From: Calothrix sp. NIES-4101
GTDB taxonomy: Bacteria; Cyanobacteriota; Cyanobacteriia; Cyanobacteriales; Nostocaceae
NCBI GenBank assembly: GCA_004296455.1
Contig: AP018280.1
Span: forward strand, 744,001-808,000
DNA: 64,000 nt
Direction of reading: 5' to 3'
In this document: positions 53,769 through 63,227 of the stretch, one piece after another
Position numbering within the stretch: position 1 is the first letter of the stretch
Layout of the letters: the number at the start of each line of letters is the position of its first letter
The notes under the pieces: generated by a model
What the model was told of the DNA's origin: nothing
The model's database searches: none
What the model saw: the letters and a program-made list of their open reading frames with translations, nothing else
Made by a program: the position numbers and the translations under genes

Positions 53769-56111
53769 ATGAAACGTCTTCTCTCAAGTTTGGTTTTAGC
53801 TGGTTGTTTCCTGACTTCTACTAGTCTTCCCCTCATCCCTCATCAATACCGGGAACTCGCACAAGCACAAACAGCAGACGAACTATTTTATACATTTTAT
53901 GGTCAAAAAATCCCTCTGAATCTCAAACGCGATCGCGTTGCTGTTAGCTTTAAACCAACAACTAATAGCCGCTCCTCTCGCTCTACTCAACCTCTATACT
54001 TGCAGTTACAGCAGGATTTAAGACGTGGTGGTGGTAATTCTCGCAGTGTTAGCAGTGGGAATAGTAACTTTGATATTGATGTCAAACCTTTGGGGGATAA
54101 CATTGCTCTTGTAAATTTACCTACTGGTTCTCGTAGTTCCCTAGATTCCATTCAACAAAGGATTCAAAAGCAGTCATACGTCAAAGAAACCCTACCAATT
54201 TTAACCCGCAAATCGGGGGAATCATCTAAGGAGAAAGAATCAGAGCAAGTGATTGTCCTACCCAACGAGATTGCGATCGCTTTTGACCGGGATATGTCTG
54301 AAAGTCAAAGGCAAATGGTATTATTACGCCATAATTTGGAAGTTGTTCGCCCATTGAGATTTAGTAAAAATCGCTACTTAGTGCGTTCCAAAGCTGTATC
54401 CGGGACAGAGATTTTAAGCCTTGCGAATCAATTAACGCAGGTGACAGGTGTACAATCTGCTACACCCAATTTCATCCAAGCCACATCCTACCAACAATCA
54501 CAACTATTGGGGAATTTAGCTAATTTACCAGCAACCCCGAATGCTACTCAACGTTTGGAACAGCAATTAGCACAGTTGCCTCAACCAAAAGATAGTCCTA
54601 TATCTGCAAAATTACTACCATTACAGTGGCACTTAAATAGCACACCCAAACGCGGTCAACTTTTAGCCCGTACCGATGTTCGCGCTACGGAAGCATGGAA
54701 ACACAGCAATGGTGGACGGGGAACTGTGGTAGCGGTGATTGATAGCTTGATTCAATGGGATCACCCAGATTTGGTGAAGAATATCTACAAGTCAGGAAAT
54801 CATCCCGATAAGTTGCCTGGTGAAGAATACGGTTGGGACTTTTCTAGTACTGGGGAAGGAGATGCAGACACACGCTTGAGTTCACGGGAATTATCACTCC
54901 TGCAAGCAGAATTTCAAGATACTTTTAAATTACCTACTGAGCAATTATTAAAGAAATATCAACAGTTTGCCGATATATTCAAAAAACGTCATCCCAAAGC
55001 TTCCCCTGGTGAAATTGCAAACTACATTCGCAATCAAGTTCGCAATCAAATTAGTGGCGAGTTCCATGGTACTTGGTCTGCGGGGGTGATTGCTGCCAAT
55101 TCTCCCGATAAAGCTGGTGTTCTGGGGGTTGCACCCAATACTCAAATTTTACCAGTGCGGGTATTTGCCTTGGGTGGTGCGATTAATTCTGCTTCTTTAG
55201 GGGAGGCAATTGGTTATGCTGCGAGTCGAAATGTTGATGTTATCAATATGAGTTTGGGTGGTTTGCTTCCCGATGAGGGGTTAACCGAGCAAATTTTCGA
55301 TGTGCTGGATAGTAACCCGAATTTAGTAATTATCGCTTCTGCGGGGAATGAAAACTTAGATGGTGTTGCCTTCCCTGCTGGAATTCCCGGAGTTGTGTCG
55401 GTTGGTGCCTAGGCTGTGTACTTTGTTAAAATTTGAGCGGTTTCTAGTAATTTTGTACGTGACGTTAAATTGTCCATCAAAAGCCCGGTTAAATAAGCTT
55501 TACAGCCTTCGTGAATAGTCACGTTTTTTGTATGAACAAAATCCCAAATAAGGCACAGAGTCAACAGCCTAGTTGGTGCCACAAATATGACTGGTAATCG
55601 TACCTTTTACAGTAGTTATGGTGGGGGATTAGATGTGGTTGCACCTGGGGGAGAAATTCAAAATGGTATGAGTGGGGGGATTTTAACTACGGGTGGCACT
55701 TGGCTAGATGGTTTTTGGCAAGGTATTACCGTACCTGATAATTCTTGGGGTTTGGCTTTAGACCCTGTGGGTAAGTATGTTCAGGTTCAAGGTACTTCCT
55801 TCTCGGCTCCCATTGTATCGGGAGTGATGGCATTAATGAAGGGGGAAGACCCCAAACGGCGCTTGAGTCGGGAGGAGATGGTGTCGATTTTGAAGAAGAC
55901 TGCTACCTACGATGGTTTAAATCTTTCTTCTTCTGATATGAATCGCTATCGATTGCAGAAGGAAGTGGGCTTTGGAACTGTTGGAGATGCTCCAGTTTCT
56001 CGACCTTCGGGGATTTTTGCGAAGGCAAAGCCAGTGTCAGCACAGGAGTATTTTTTTGGGAAGGGTTTGGTAAATGCTGATGCTGCTGTGGAAAGCGTCA
56101 GACAGAGATAG
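53769..56111 (+). pseudogene. Secreted subtilisin-like (S8) peptidase, split by a MITE
   Basis: A signal peptide is visible (LLSSLVLAGCFLTSTSLPLIPH). The catalytic Asp lies in VVAVIDSLIQWDHPD (near residue 324) and the catalytic His in FHGTWSAGVIAA (near residue 431). The MITE then adds a TAG at 55410. Removing the 162-bp element and one 9-bp duplicate restores the frame (GVVSVGA-TNMTGNRTF), which continues to the catalytic Ser in GTSFSAPIVSG and stops at 56111. As it stands the protein (547 residues) lacks the Ser and is inactive. It carries the shared motif in its promoter. Confidence 0.92.
55410..55571. mobile_element. 162-bp MITE with 9-bp target duplication
   Basis: The ends begin TAGGCTGTGTAC and, inverted, TAGGCTGTTGAC. 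GTTGGTGCC is duplicated at 55401-55409 and 55572-55580. It has no coding capacity. The 9-bp duplication is like that of the 1271-bp IS, but the terminal sequences differ, so its autonomous partner is not in this window. Confidence 0.9.
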
Positions 56112-56163
56112 GGAGTACCTGCGGCGATCGCTGTTATTTTTCGTACTTCTATATATACTTGCT

Positions 56164-56195
56164 AAAAAGGGATTTCTTGCGAGAAACCCCTTTTT
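56164..56195. terminator. Bidirectional rho-independent-like terminator
   Basis: The stem AAAAAGGGATTTCT pairs with AGAAACCCCTTTTT (one mismatch) around a TGCG loop, with A and T tracts on both sides. It lies between the subtilase gene and the converging small gene at 56236. Confidence 0.75.
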
Positions 56196-56235
56196 ACATA
56201 CTGTATGCTTCCTATTTTCATTGTTTTTGAGTTGG

Positions 56236-56448
56236 CTAAGGTTCTTTCTCGATCCACTGGCTAACTTCTTGATTAACCAGCTTATTGATGGGGGGTTCTT
56301 GCCGTTTTCCTACATACCACTCAATAAACTGAATTAAGGCATCCTTCATATTTGTCCCGTTCATAGCAGTCATTCCCTTGAACTGCGTTCTTAGCTCATC
56401 CGGCAATTCCAGGCGATAGGCTACTAAATCATCTTCGTTCCCTGACAC
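56236..56448 (-). CDS. Small ribbon-helix-helix-like plasmid protein
   Basis: This 70-residue protein has YRLELPDELRTQFKGMTAMNGTNMKDALIQFIEWYVGK, a strand-helix-helix pattern like ribbon-helix-helix DNA-binding proteins (ParG, CopG types). Such proteins often act in plasmid partition or copy control. No ParA-like partner is visible in the window. It could also be an antitoxin; the assignment is tentative. Confidence 0.5.
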   Translation of the reverse strand: MSGNEDDLVAYRLELPDELRTQFKGMTAMNGTNMKDALIQFIEWYVGKRQEPPINKLVNQEVSQWIEKEP

Positions 56449-56643
56449 AAATAAATATTTTTCCCCAAAAAGTTCATCACCATCATTATCACATTTGAAA
56501 TTTAAATTATCTAGATTACCTTAATGTGTTTTGTATTTAATGTATGGTAAGTGATATAATTGAAAGGTAGGCTACAAATAATCTTTCCTACAGCTGTCAG
56601 GTGCAGTAATGGAAAAGATTGTCGAAATATTCTCTTTGAAAAG

Positions 56644-56688
56644 CCAAAGCCCCCCGCTTCGACTACCAATCTAAACCGGAGGGCTTGG
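56644..56688 (+). promoter_or_regulatory. Leader hairpin before the coiled-coil plasmid gene
   Basis: CCAAAGCCCCCCG and CGGAGGGCTTGG can form a strong GC-rich stem around a 20-base loop, 31 bp upstream of the ATG. There is no T-tract after it, so it may be an attenuator-like or stabilising leader rather than a terminator. Confidence 0.45.
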
Positions 56689-56719
56689 TTCCCAAAATAT
56701 AAAAGGGACATCTCTTATT

Positions 56720-58135
56720 ATGAATACAACTACGCCTTTTGCAATAGCGTATAGCTTCGATTACGATCGCTTTGCCAAACCCGACTTGCAAACCAAGGCT
56801 AAATCAACCCTCGGAAGTTTCGTTGGTTTCGTTCGTCAAACCTTCGACGGGTTGCTGGAAATAGGGCGATCGCTCCAAGATTTTTACTTTGACTGTCTCG
56901 CATTTTGCCCCAATGGAAAGAAAGTATTTTCCGAATGGCTTGCCAGTCCTGATTTTGGGGCATCACGCTATATCGCCTCCTCTGCGATGGAGATTTATAC
57001 TTGGTTTGAGAAATTACCAGCGCGATCGCAGCGTTTAATCCGCCAAAACGTACAGAACTGGAGTGTTTCCGCACTGCGACAGTTAACCAAAGTCAGCCAT
57101 GATTTGGTCAAAGAATTAGTGCTTGAGGGCAAAAAGACTGCTGCACAGGTTAAGCAGGAGAGGGGGAGTGAGGGAGCGAGGGAGAAAGGGAATAAACAAG
57201 CACCAAGCAAAGAAGTAAGTCAAACTCCAGCTTTGCCAACTGTGGAATTAGCCCCAGGAATGCGGATTGTCGTCAAAGAAGATAATGCAGGATGGAACGG
57301 GCACAGTGGAATAATCATGTCCAAACGAGAGGGGGAATTTTGGGTATTGCTTGACCACACAGTCTCCCAAGGGATGGAAGTCAAACACTTGCTCAAACCC
57401 CACCAAATCGAGCCGGAAGCCCAACAGCCAGTAAGAAAGGCAAATTCCCAGGAATTGTTTACCGCAGTCGAAGTTGAGCAGAAAATTGCAGATGCGATCG
57501 CTCAGAATAACCGCGAAAAAGCTGAGTTAGAACAGGGAAGATTTGTAGAGATTCAAGATGCAGCACTACAAGCGGCAAAACGAGAAATTCAAGCAGCGCA
57601 AGAACATGCTCGTGCGATCGCACAGAAAAACCAAGACTTACTCGCACAATTAGCAGCCAAAAATGAGGAGGCGCGTTGGCGAAGCCTCTCGGAACGAGAA
57701 TCGCTCCAAGCATTGCAAACCAGAAATCAACAACTCGAACAACGAGTTACGGAGTTAGAAAAAGCTCTCGAATATTCCAATTCACGAACAGATAATTGGG
57801 AAAATACCTTGAACAATCAAGCAGCAAGGGTTGTCAACAAAGAACTTGAGAAAGCGATCAAGCCTTTGATGCGGGAGGTCGATCGCTTAAATAACGTGTT
57901 GTCCCAAAAAGAGCAGGAATTGGTACGGTTGCAAATGAGTAACAATCAAGAATCAGATGCTGTTGTGGCTGAGTTTGGGGAGATTGGAGAAAAGTTTGGC
58001 TGGAGCGGATGGAGTTCTTGCGGATATCGTGCTGCGAGTGGAATGCTTTGTACCGGGATTAGTGCGATCGCTCAATTTATTACCGATTTGAAAGCTTCTT
58101 ATCCCAGTCATCAACAACAAGAAATAGCATTTTAG
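56720..58135 (+). CDS. Plasmid coiled-coil protein (471 aa) with possible DUF3102-like N-terminus
   Basis: The N-terminus (FDGLLEIGRSLQDFYFDCLAFCPNGKKVFSEWLASPDFGASRYI) resembles DUF3102-type segments associated with ParB-like partners. A basic linker and a segment around residues 175-240 (ELAPGMRIVVKEDNAGW) follow. A long coiled coil then runs at residues 250-420 (VEVEQKIADAIAQNNREKAELEQG ... QLEQRVTELEKAL). A 39-bp palindromic repeat is embedded in the coiled-coil region without breaking the frame. It may act in plasmid maintenance; the function is unproven. Confidence 0.6.
   Translation: MNTTTPFAIAYSFDYDRFAKPDLQTKAKSTLGSFVGFVRQTFDGLLEIGRSLQDFYFDCLAFCPNGKKVFSEWLASPDFGASRYIASSAMEIYTWFEKLPARSQRLIRQNVQNWSVSALRQLTKVSHDLVKELVLEGKKTAAQVKQERGSEGAREKGNKQAPSKEVSQTPALPTVELAPGMRIVVKEDNAGWNGHSGIIMSKREGEFWVLLDHTVSQGMEVKHLLKPHQIEPEAQQPVRKANSQELFTAVEVEQKIADAIAQNNREKAELEQGRFVEIQDAALQAAKREIQAAQEHARAIAQKNQDLLAQLAAKNEEARWRSLSERESLQALQTRNQQLEQRVTELEKALEYSNSRTDNWENTLNNQAARVVNKELEKAIKPLMREVDRLNNVLSQKEQELVRLQMSNNQESDAVVAEFGEIGEKFGWSGWSSCGYRAASGMLCTGISAIAQFITDLKASYPSHQQQEIAF
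57667..57705. repeat. Interspersed palindromic repeat inside the coding region
   Basis: GAGGC...GCCTC followed by TCTCG...CGAGA, with the GCGTTGGCGAAGCC core known from cyanobacterial interspersed repeats. It encodes ARWRSLSERES in frame within the coiled coil of the 56720-58135 protein, so it acts as an in-frame insertion. Confidence 0.6.
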
Positions 58136-58235
58136 ATTTGTATCAAATCAAATTAGATTTATGTCGAATATTACTATCTACAAGGCGATAGTAGTCGTTT
58201 GGGATGACCGATAGAAATTCCACACAGAAATAAAA

Positions 58236-58604
58236 ATGCAATGTCAAGAAAAGCTAATTAAGGCAAAGAAAGTCCCCCGTTGGTTTGCAAAATTTATCTT
58301 GCGACAAACAGCCAGTAATCCGAATACTCAAAAAATATTGTTGGCAATTCTCGAACCAATGACACCACAGGAATGGTGCTTGATTTGGATGCCAATAATT
58401 CATCCTGGAGTCGAATTACCGCAAGAAGGAGAGCGAAATCCTTGTGGGTATATGAAAGCTTGTTTGGCAACTTTATCAGCATTAACAGGCTACCACGAGC
58501 GTACTGTGGAAGGTTGGTTCTATGGAAAACCCTACCATTATTCTGTGGAAATTCTGCTGCGATGCTTCCATTTGATTTTTACTTTGCAACAATATTTGGA
58601 ATAA
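58236..58604 (+). CDS. Plasmid hypothetical protein (122 aa)
   Basis: The protein has WFAKFILRQTASNPNTQKILLAILEPMTPQEWCLIWMPIIHPGVELP and ALTGYHERTVEGWFYGKPYHYSVEILLRCFHLIF. It is helical, with a possible HTH-like pair near the C-terminus. I do not recognise it. It follows the coiled-coil gene on the same strand by 100 bp. Confidence 0.5.
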   Translation: MQCQEKLIKAKKVPRWFAKFILRQTASNPNTQKILLAILEPMTPQEWCLIWMPIIHPGVELPQEGERNPCGYMKACLATLSALTGYHERTVEGWFYGKPYHYSVEILLRCFHLIFTLQQYLE

Positions 58605-58618
58605 TAAAGTGGAGTTTA

Positions 58619-58873
58619 TTAATTAGAGAAATTATCGACTCGAATATCCCTCCATATATCCGAGACTTGCCATCCTGAGTTACCCACGGACTGGACTAAA
58701 GGGTTGTCTCTGGCTGGAATATAGTTTGATAATTGGTGTTCGATGATTGTGGGTTTTGGTTCCGGAATCGCTTCTGAAAAATCTTCGTTTTCTGGTTTTA
58801 TATTTTGCTCTTCGTCTTCTACCTTTTTAATTTTTAGGAGAAGTAGCTGTTCGGATTTTTTGATTAATGTCAT
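58619..58873 (-). CDS. Small hypothetical protein (about 85 aa)
   Basis: The frame is open with an acidic middle (KVEDEEQNIKPENEDFSEAIPEPKP) and WQVSDIWRDIRVDNFSN at the end. A weak start leaves doubt: ATG at 58873 or GTG at 58921. No recognisable domain. It converges with the gene at 58236. Confidence 0.4.
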   Translation of the reverse strand: MTLIKKSEQLLLLKIKKVEDEEQNIKPENEDFSEAIPEPKPTIIEHQLSNYIPARDNPLVQSVGNSGWQVSDIWRDIRVDNFSN

Positions 58874-58949
58874 ATTTAGGTTTGGTAGGAAAACTAAAGT
58901 ATTATCGCCAAGCAAATACACACAGATTTATCATTGTACATTTGAATAG

Positions 58950-59437
58950 TTGAAAATCGCGCGAATTAAGAAATATAAAATTATAGGTTTGATTAGAATT
59001 TATCTGGTGTTAGCAAATGAAACAATGCTTGGGGACTACCCCATTGAAATAGGGTTAAGTCAGGTGTAACACCAGTTCCTGCCCCTTTCTAATTCACATT
59101 AGGCGTGACCTTTGATATGGTTACGTCGTTACATTATTTAGCAGATTCTAGAATACCAAAGTATCAATTTTGCGTTATTCACTTAAGTAAGTTTTGCATA
59201 AGTTTATACTTTTTATTATTCTGGTATCAAAAATACAGAGATAATAAATACAGAGATAATTATTGATAGCTATGCAATTAATGTTGTTCAAAAATAGTAC
59301 TGTATTCGCATAGTATCATTAACTGCAATTCTCATATAGACTATGCCCAAGTAGGACTGGGGAAAGGCAAGGATGCCAAGTGAATACTAAATAGACTTGT
59401 TGTTAAATAACATTTTCTTAACCTTGGGATTGGAAAA
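58950..59437. other. Intergenic region upstream of the caspase-like gene
   Basis: There is no gene here. It holds a perfect 15-bp tandem repeat (AAATACAGAGATAAT x2 at 59231-59260) and otherwise AT-rich DNA. The caspase-like gene promoter must lie here; no shared GGCATATCCTC motif is present. Confidence 0.6.
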
Positions 59438-62400
59438 ATGCCGAACTTATATGCTTTGCTTGTGGGTATCGATAATTACCCCGACCCGAATCATTGCCTC
59501 CAAGGCTGTGTGAACGATATTACAGCAATAGAAGAATATCTTAACGAACGATTTGATAAAAAAGAATACCAACTGTATTTACAAACCCTCAAGGATAACC
59601 AAGCAACTCGTAAGGCTGTTATTGATGGTTTTCGCAACACTCTTCGTCAAGCTGCACAAGATGATGTAGTTCTGTTTTACTACAGTGGGCATGGTTCTCA
59701 AGAGCAAGCACCAAAGGAATTTTGGTGTCTAGAACCAGACCATCTGGATGAAACTTTAGTATGCTACGACAGTCGTACCGAGAACGGCTGGGATTTAGCA
59801 GATAAAGAATTGGCGAAACTAATTGCGGAAGTAGCAGAAAACAAACCGCATATAACAATTATTCTCGATTGTTGCCATTCGGGTTCCGGCACCAAAGACC
59901 CCATGCAAGAAACTAAGGAACGTCGCATCCCCGCAGATAAGCGAAAACGTCCCCTAGATAGCTTTATTTTTAAGCTGGAAGATTTGGATCGACTTTCAGA
60001 TACCAGTCGCGATCCCGAAAAACACCCCACTGGCTGGAAGATACCCACAGGTCGTCATGTGCTTCTAGCAGCTTGTCGAGACTACGAAACAGCAAAGGAA
60101 TACCCTGGCAAACTTCGGGGTTATTTCTCTTATTACTTGATGGATACACTTTCCAAGACGAAGGGAAAGCTGACTTATCGGGATTTATTTGCCCGCACCA
60201 ATGCCATTGTTCGTAGTCAAAGTATAGATCAGTCTCCGCAATTGGAAGTGAACCATTCGGAAGATGGTGATAAATTCTTCCTCGATGGTGCGATCGCCGA
60301 AGTTGAACCCTATTTTATTGTTAAGCACGATCAAAACTCTGGCTGGACGATTGAAGGTGGTGCTGTTCACGGAGTTCAACCACCCAAAAATAGCGAAACT
60401 ACTTTACTGGCACTGTTTCCCTTTGATGCCACTATCGACGATCTGCGCGACCCCTCAAAAGCTGTGGGGACAGCCAAAGTGACTCAGGTATTGCCAACTA
60501 AAAGCAAGATAAATATCGAAGTGCTGCAAAACCTGACTAGCGATCGCACTTTTAAAGCAGTTGTCATCAGTTTACCGCTACCGCCTTTAGGAGTGTACTT
60601 TGAGGGAGACGAAGAAGGAGTAAATCTGGCGCGCGAACAGCTACAAATAGCTGGACTTAATGGTAAACCCTCAGCTTATGTCCGCGAGTCACGAGAAATT
60701 AACAATGCCGAGTTTCGCCTATTGTGTCGCAATAACCAGTATATAATAGCTAGACCAACAGATGACCGCCCCCTAGTAGCTCAAATTGATGGTTATAGCC
60801 AAGACAACGCCGACACAGCAATTAAACGCTTAGAACATATTGCTCGCTGGACACAAATTGCACAACTCTCGAATACTGCGGCGACTCAAATTAAACCTGG
60901 TGATGTAAAGATGGAACTCATCTTTGCTGATGAAGATTTATCCCAATCAAAGCAAATGCGTTTGCCATATAAATATAAGAATGAGGAATGGCAGCCACCG
61001 GAATTTAAACTTAAACTTACCAATACAACTAAGAAGCCACTTTACTGTGCTTTGGTAAACCTTTCAGACAGTTTTGCTATTAAAGCCCCGTTTTTTGAAG
61101 CAGGTAGCATTAGGCTAAGACCAGAAGAAGAAGCTTCTGCTCTAATAGATGGAGAGGAATGGATAGAACTCCAAGTTCCAGACGATTATTGGGAGCAGGG
61201 AATTACCGAGTACAAAGACATTCTTAAATTGATTGTGACCAAGGATGAATTGAATGTCAGATTGCTAGAACAGCAAGCACTTGATGCTCCTCGATCTAAA
61301 TCAATAGATCGAGATCGAGATATAGAATTCCAAAACCAAAGTAGTCTTGAGCGTTTAATGGCTCGCACGCAAAATCGCGATCGCGAAATGGGAACCGCTA
61401 AGAGGTTTGATGATTGGTACGCTGAGGAAATCACAATCACTACAGTCCGACCTTTAGATTCTAGCCCAGTTTCTCAGGAACAAGAACAACAATTAGGAGT
61501 AGGGGTGACATTACAACCCCATCCCAGCTTAATAGCAAATGTTCGCCTCACAACCACCCCACAAGTCAGCAGAGATTTGGGGAATAAAATTGTGCCTCCT
61601 ATCCTGCGGGAAGACCCAGAATTTATTCAACCCTTCCAATTTACTACCAGTCGCGGTACAGACCCAGGATTAAGTGTACTGGAACTGAGCGACGTTGCAG
61701 ACTATGAAGTTGTCACCCCAGAAGCACCTCTGAAGTTATTAGTTGATGCATCCCTCGCAGATAATGAATACGTGCTTCCTATAGGTTATGATGGCGAATT
61801 CTTTTTACCCTTGGGTTGCGGTAAACCAGCTGAAGATAACAAAATAGAAATTGAGTTAGAGCGATTACCAGCCCCCGTTCGTGAGGGAGAACGTAGCCTG
61901 CAAGGTTCTATTCGCATTTTCTTTCAAAAAGTAATTAGCCGAGGTTTAGGAAGAGAATTTAAGTACCCCATCTTAGCAGCACCTGAAGTAGGAAAGGACA
62001 AAAAAGTAACCTATAATCGCGATGAAAATGATGTAAGAGAAAAGGTTAAGGACGAAAACGTAAAACGAATTGCCCTCTACATCCACGGGATTATCGGCGA
62101 TACTGAAAGTTTAGTGTCTACAATTAAACAGCCCGTATTGCAACCAGATGGGCAAGAGGGTTCCATCAGCGAACTTTACGATCTGGTTCTTACCTTTGAT
62201 TATGAAAATCTGAATACTACTATTGAGCAGAATGCCCAACATTTAAAACGACAACTAAGAGATGTGGGTTTATCAGAAAACCACGGTAAAGAACTACATA
62301 TTATTGCTCATTCAATGGGTGGTTTGGTATCGCGCTGGTTTATCGAACGAGAAGGTGGTAACAAAGTTGTCCAACACTTGATTATGTTGGGTACGCCAAA

Positions 62401-62905
62401 TGCAGGTTCTCCTTGGTCAGTGGTGGAAGATTGGGTAAAATTGACCCTGGGTATTGTACTCAATGGTCTTTCTACGATTGCTCCTCCTGCAAAATTAGTA
62501 GGTACGTTGATGGGTACATTAGAAAAAAATATTGGGGTATCCCTAGACCAAATGAACCCAACTTCCGATTTTCTCAACTCTCTTGCAGCCAGTGACGATC
62601 CTGGCATTCCCTACTCAATTATTGCTGGCAATACCTCTATTATTCCCGCAGCATTGGAGCAACAAGCTGAAAGACAATCTATATTAGAACGGCTACAACA
62701 ACGTTTATTTAAGAAGGTTGTAGAATTTCCCTTCTTTGGCGAGCCAAATGATATAGCTGTGAAAGTGGATAGTATCAAGTATATTCCCCAAGAGCGATCG
62801 CATCCTCCCAACATTCAAGAAGTACCTTGCGATCACCTGAGTTATTTCCTGAATGAACCTACTGACGTTGGGTTAAAAGCTTTACTTGCTGCGATCGCCA
62901 CATAA
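59438..62905 (+). CDS. Caspase-like peptidase fused to alpha/beta hydrolase (1155 aa)
   Basis: The N-terminal 270 residues form a metacaspase-type p20 domain with the catalytic His in YYSGHGSQEQ (H85) and Cys in IILDCCHSGSG (C146). A middle region of about 600 residues has a beta-rich appearance (repeated APEV/PAPV strands) and acidic stretches. The C-terminal part contains LYIHGIIGDTES and the nucleophile elbow HIIAHSMGGLVSRWF (Ser near residue 958), as in PGAP1-like or lipase-type hydrolases. The caspase domain may activate or release the hydrolase. A TPR protein gene lies 322 bp downstream on the same strand, so a caspase-TPR module is plausible. Confidence 0.9.
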   Translation: MPNLYALLVGIDNYPDPNHCLQGCVNDITAIEEYLNERFDKKEYQLYLQTLKDNQATRKAVIDGFRNTLRQAAQDDVVLFYYSGHGSQEQAPKEFWCLEPDHLDETLVCYDSRTENGWDLADKELAKLIAEVAENKPHITIILDCCHSGSGTKDPMQETKERRIPADKRKRPLDSFIFKLEDLDRLSDTSRDPEKHPTGWKIPTGRHVLLAACRDYETAKEYPGKLRGYFSYYLMDTLSKTKGKLTYRDLFARTNAIVRSQSIDQSPQLEVNHSEDGDKFFLDGAIAEVEPYFIVKHDQNSGWTIEGGAVHGVQPPKNSETTLLALFPFDATIDDLRDPSKAVGTAKVTQVLPTKSKINIEVLQNLTSDRTFKAVVISLPLPPLGVYFEGDEEGVNLAREQLQIAGLNGKPSAYVRESREINNAEFRLLCRNNQYIIARPTDDRPLVAQIDGYSQDNADTAIKRLEHIARWTQIAQLSNTAATQIKPGDVKMELIFADEDLSQSKQMRLPYKYKNEEWQPPEFKLKLTNTTKKPLYCALVNLSDSFAIKAPFFEAGSIRLRPEEEASALIDGEEWIELQVPDDYWEQGITEYKDILKLIVTKDELNVRLLEQQALDAPRSKSIDRDRDIEFQNQSSLERLMARTQNRDREMGTAKRFDDWYAEEITITTVRPLDSSPVSQEQEQQLGVGVTLQPHPSLIANVRLTTTPQVSRDLGNKIVPPILREDPEFIQPFQFTTSRGTDPGLSVLELSDVADYEVVTPEAPLKLLVDASLADNEYVLPIGYDGEFFLPLGCGKPAEDNKIEIELERLPAPVREGERSLQGSIRIFFQKVISRGLGREFKYPILAAPEVGKDKKVTYNRDENDVREKVKDENVKRIALYIHGIIGDTESLVSTIKQPVLQPDGQEGSISELYDLVLTFDYENLNTTIEQNAQHLKRQLRDVGLSENHGKELHIIAHSMGGLVSRWFIEREGGNKVVQHLIMLGTPNAGSPWSVVEDWVKLTLGIVLNGLSTIAPPAKLVGTLMGTLEKNIGVSLDQMNPTSDFLNSLAASDDPGIPYSIIAGNTSIIPAALEQQAERQSILERLQQRLFKKVVEFPFFGEPNDIAVKVDSIKYIPQERSHPPNIQEVPCDHLSYFLNEPTDVGLKALLAAIAT

Positions 62906-63227
62906 CATTGCTGTGTTTGATTTGATCGCAGGGCGATCGCCTCAGAAAAATGTATTGTGTCTTGGGAATAAGTATATATATGTAAAAAAATAGGTATATA
63001 TATGTAAAAAAAGCTTTATTTTACGTAGGTCAAAAGACAATAAAAGTAGTTAAAGAGGATAGAGATATCGGCTCATGAATTAAGAACAGCTCTAAGCTTA
63101 TTTTCGGAATTTGATTCAAATTGTATGACAAAAGCTTAAGGTTAATTATTTGAGATATACATTGACACTGATCTTATGCAGACGCTGGAAGTACTAGCCA
63201 AAATGACAACACATTGGAGAGTTAACA
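62906..63227. other. Intergenic region between caspase-hydrolase and TPR genes
   Basis: There is no gene. It holds two copies of GTATATATATGTAAAAAAA at 62972-62990 and 62994-63012 (22-bp period) and a HIP1-like GCGATCGC near 62933. The repeats may be a regulatory element or a local slippage product. Confidence 0.6.
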
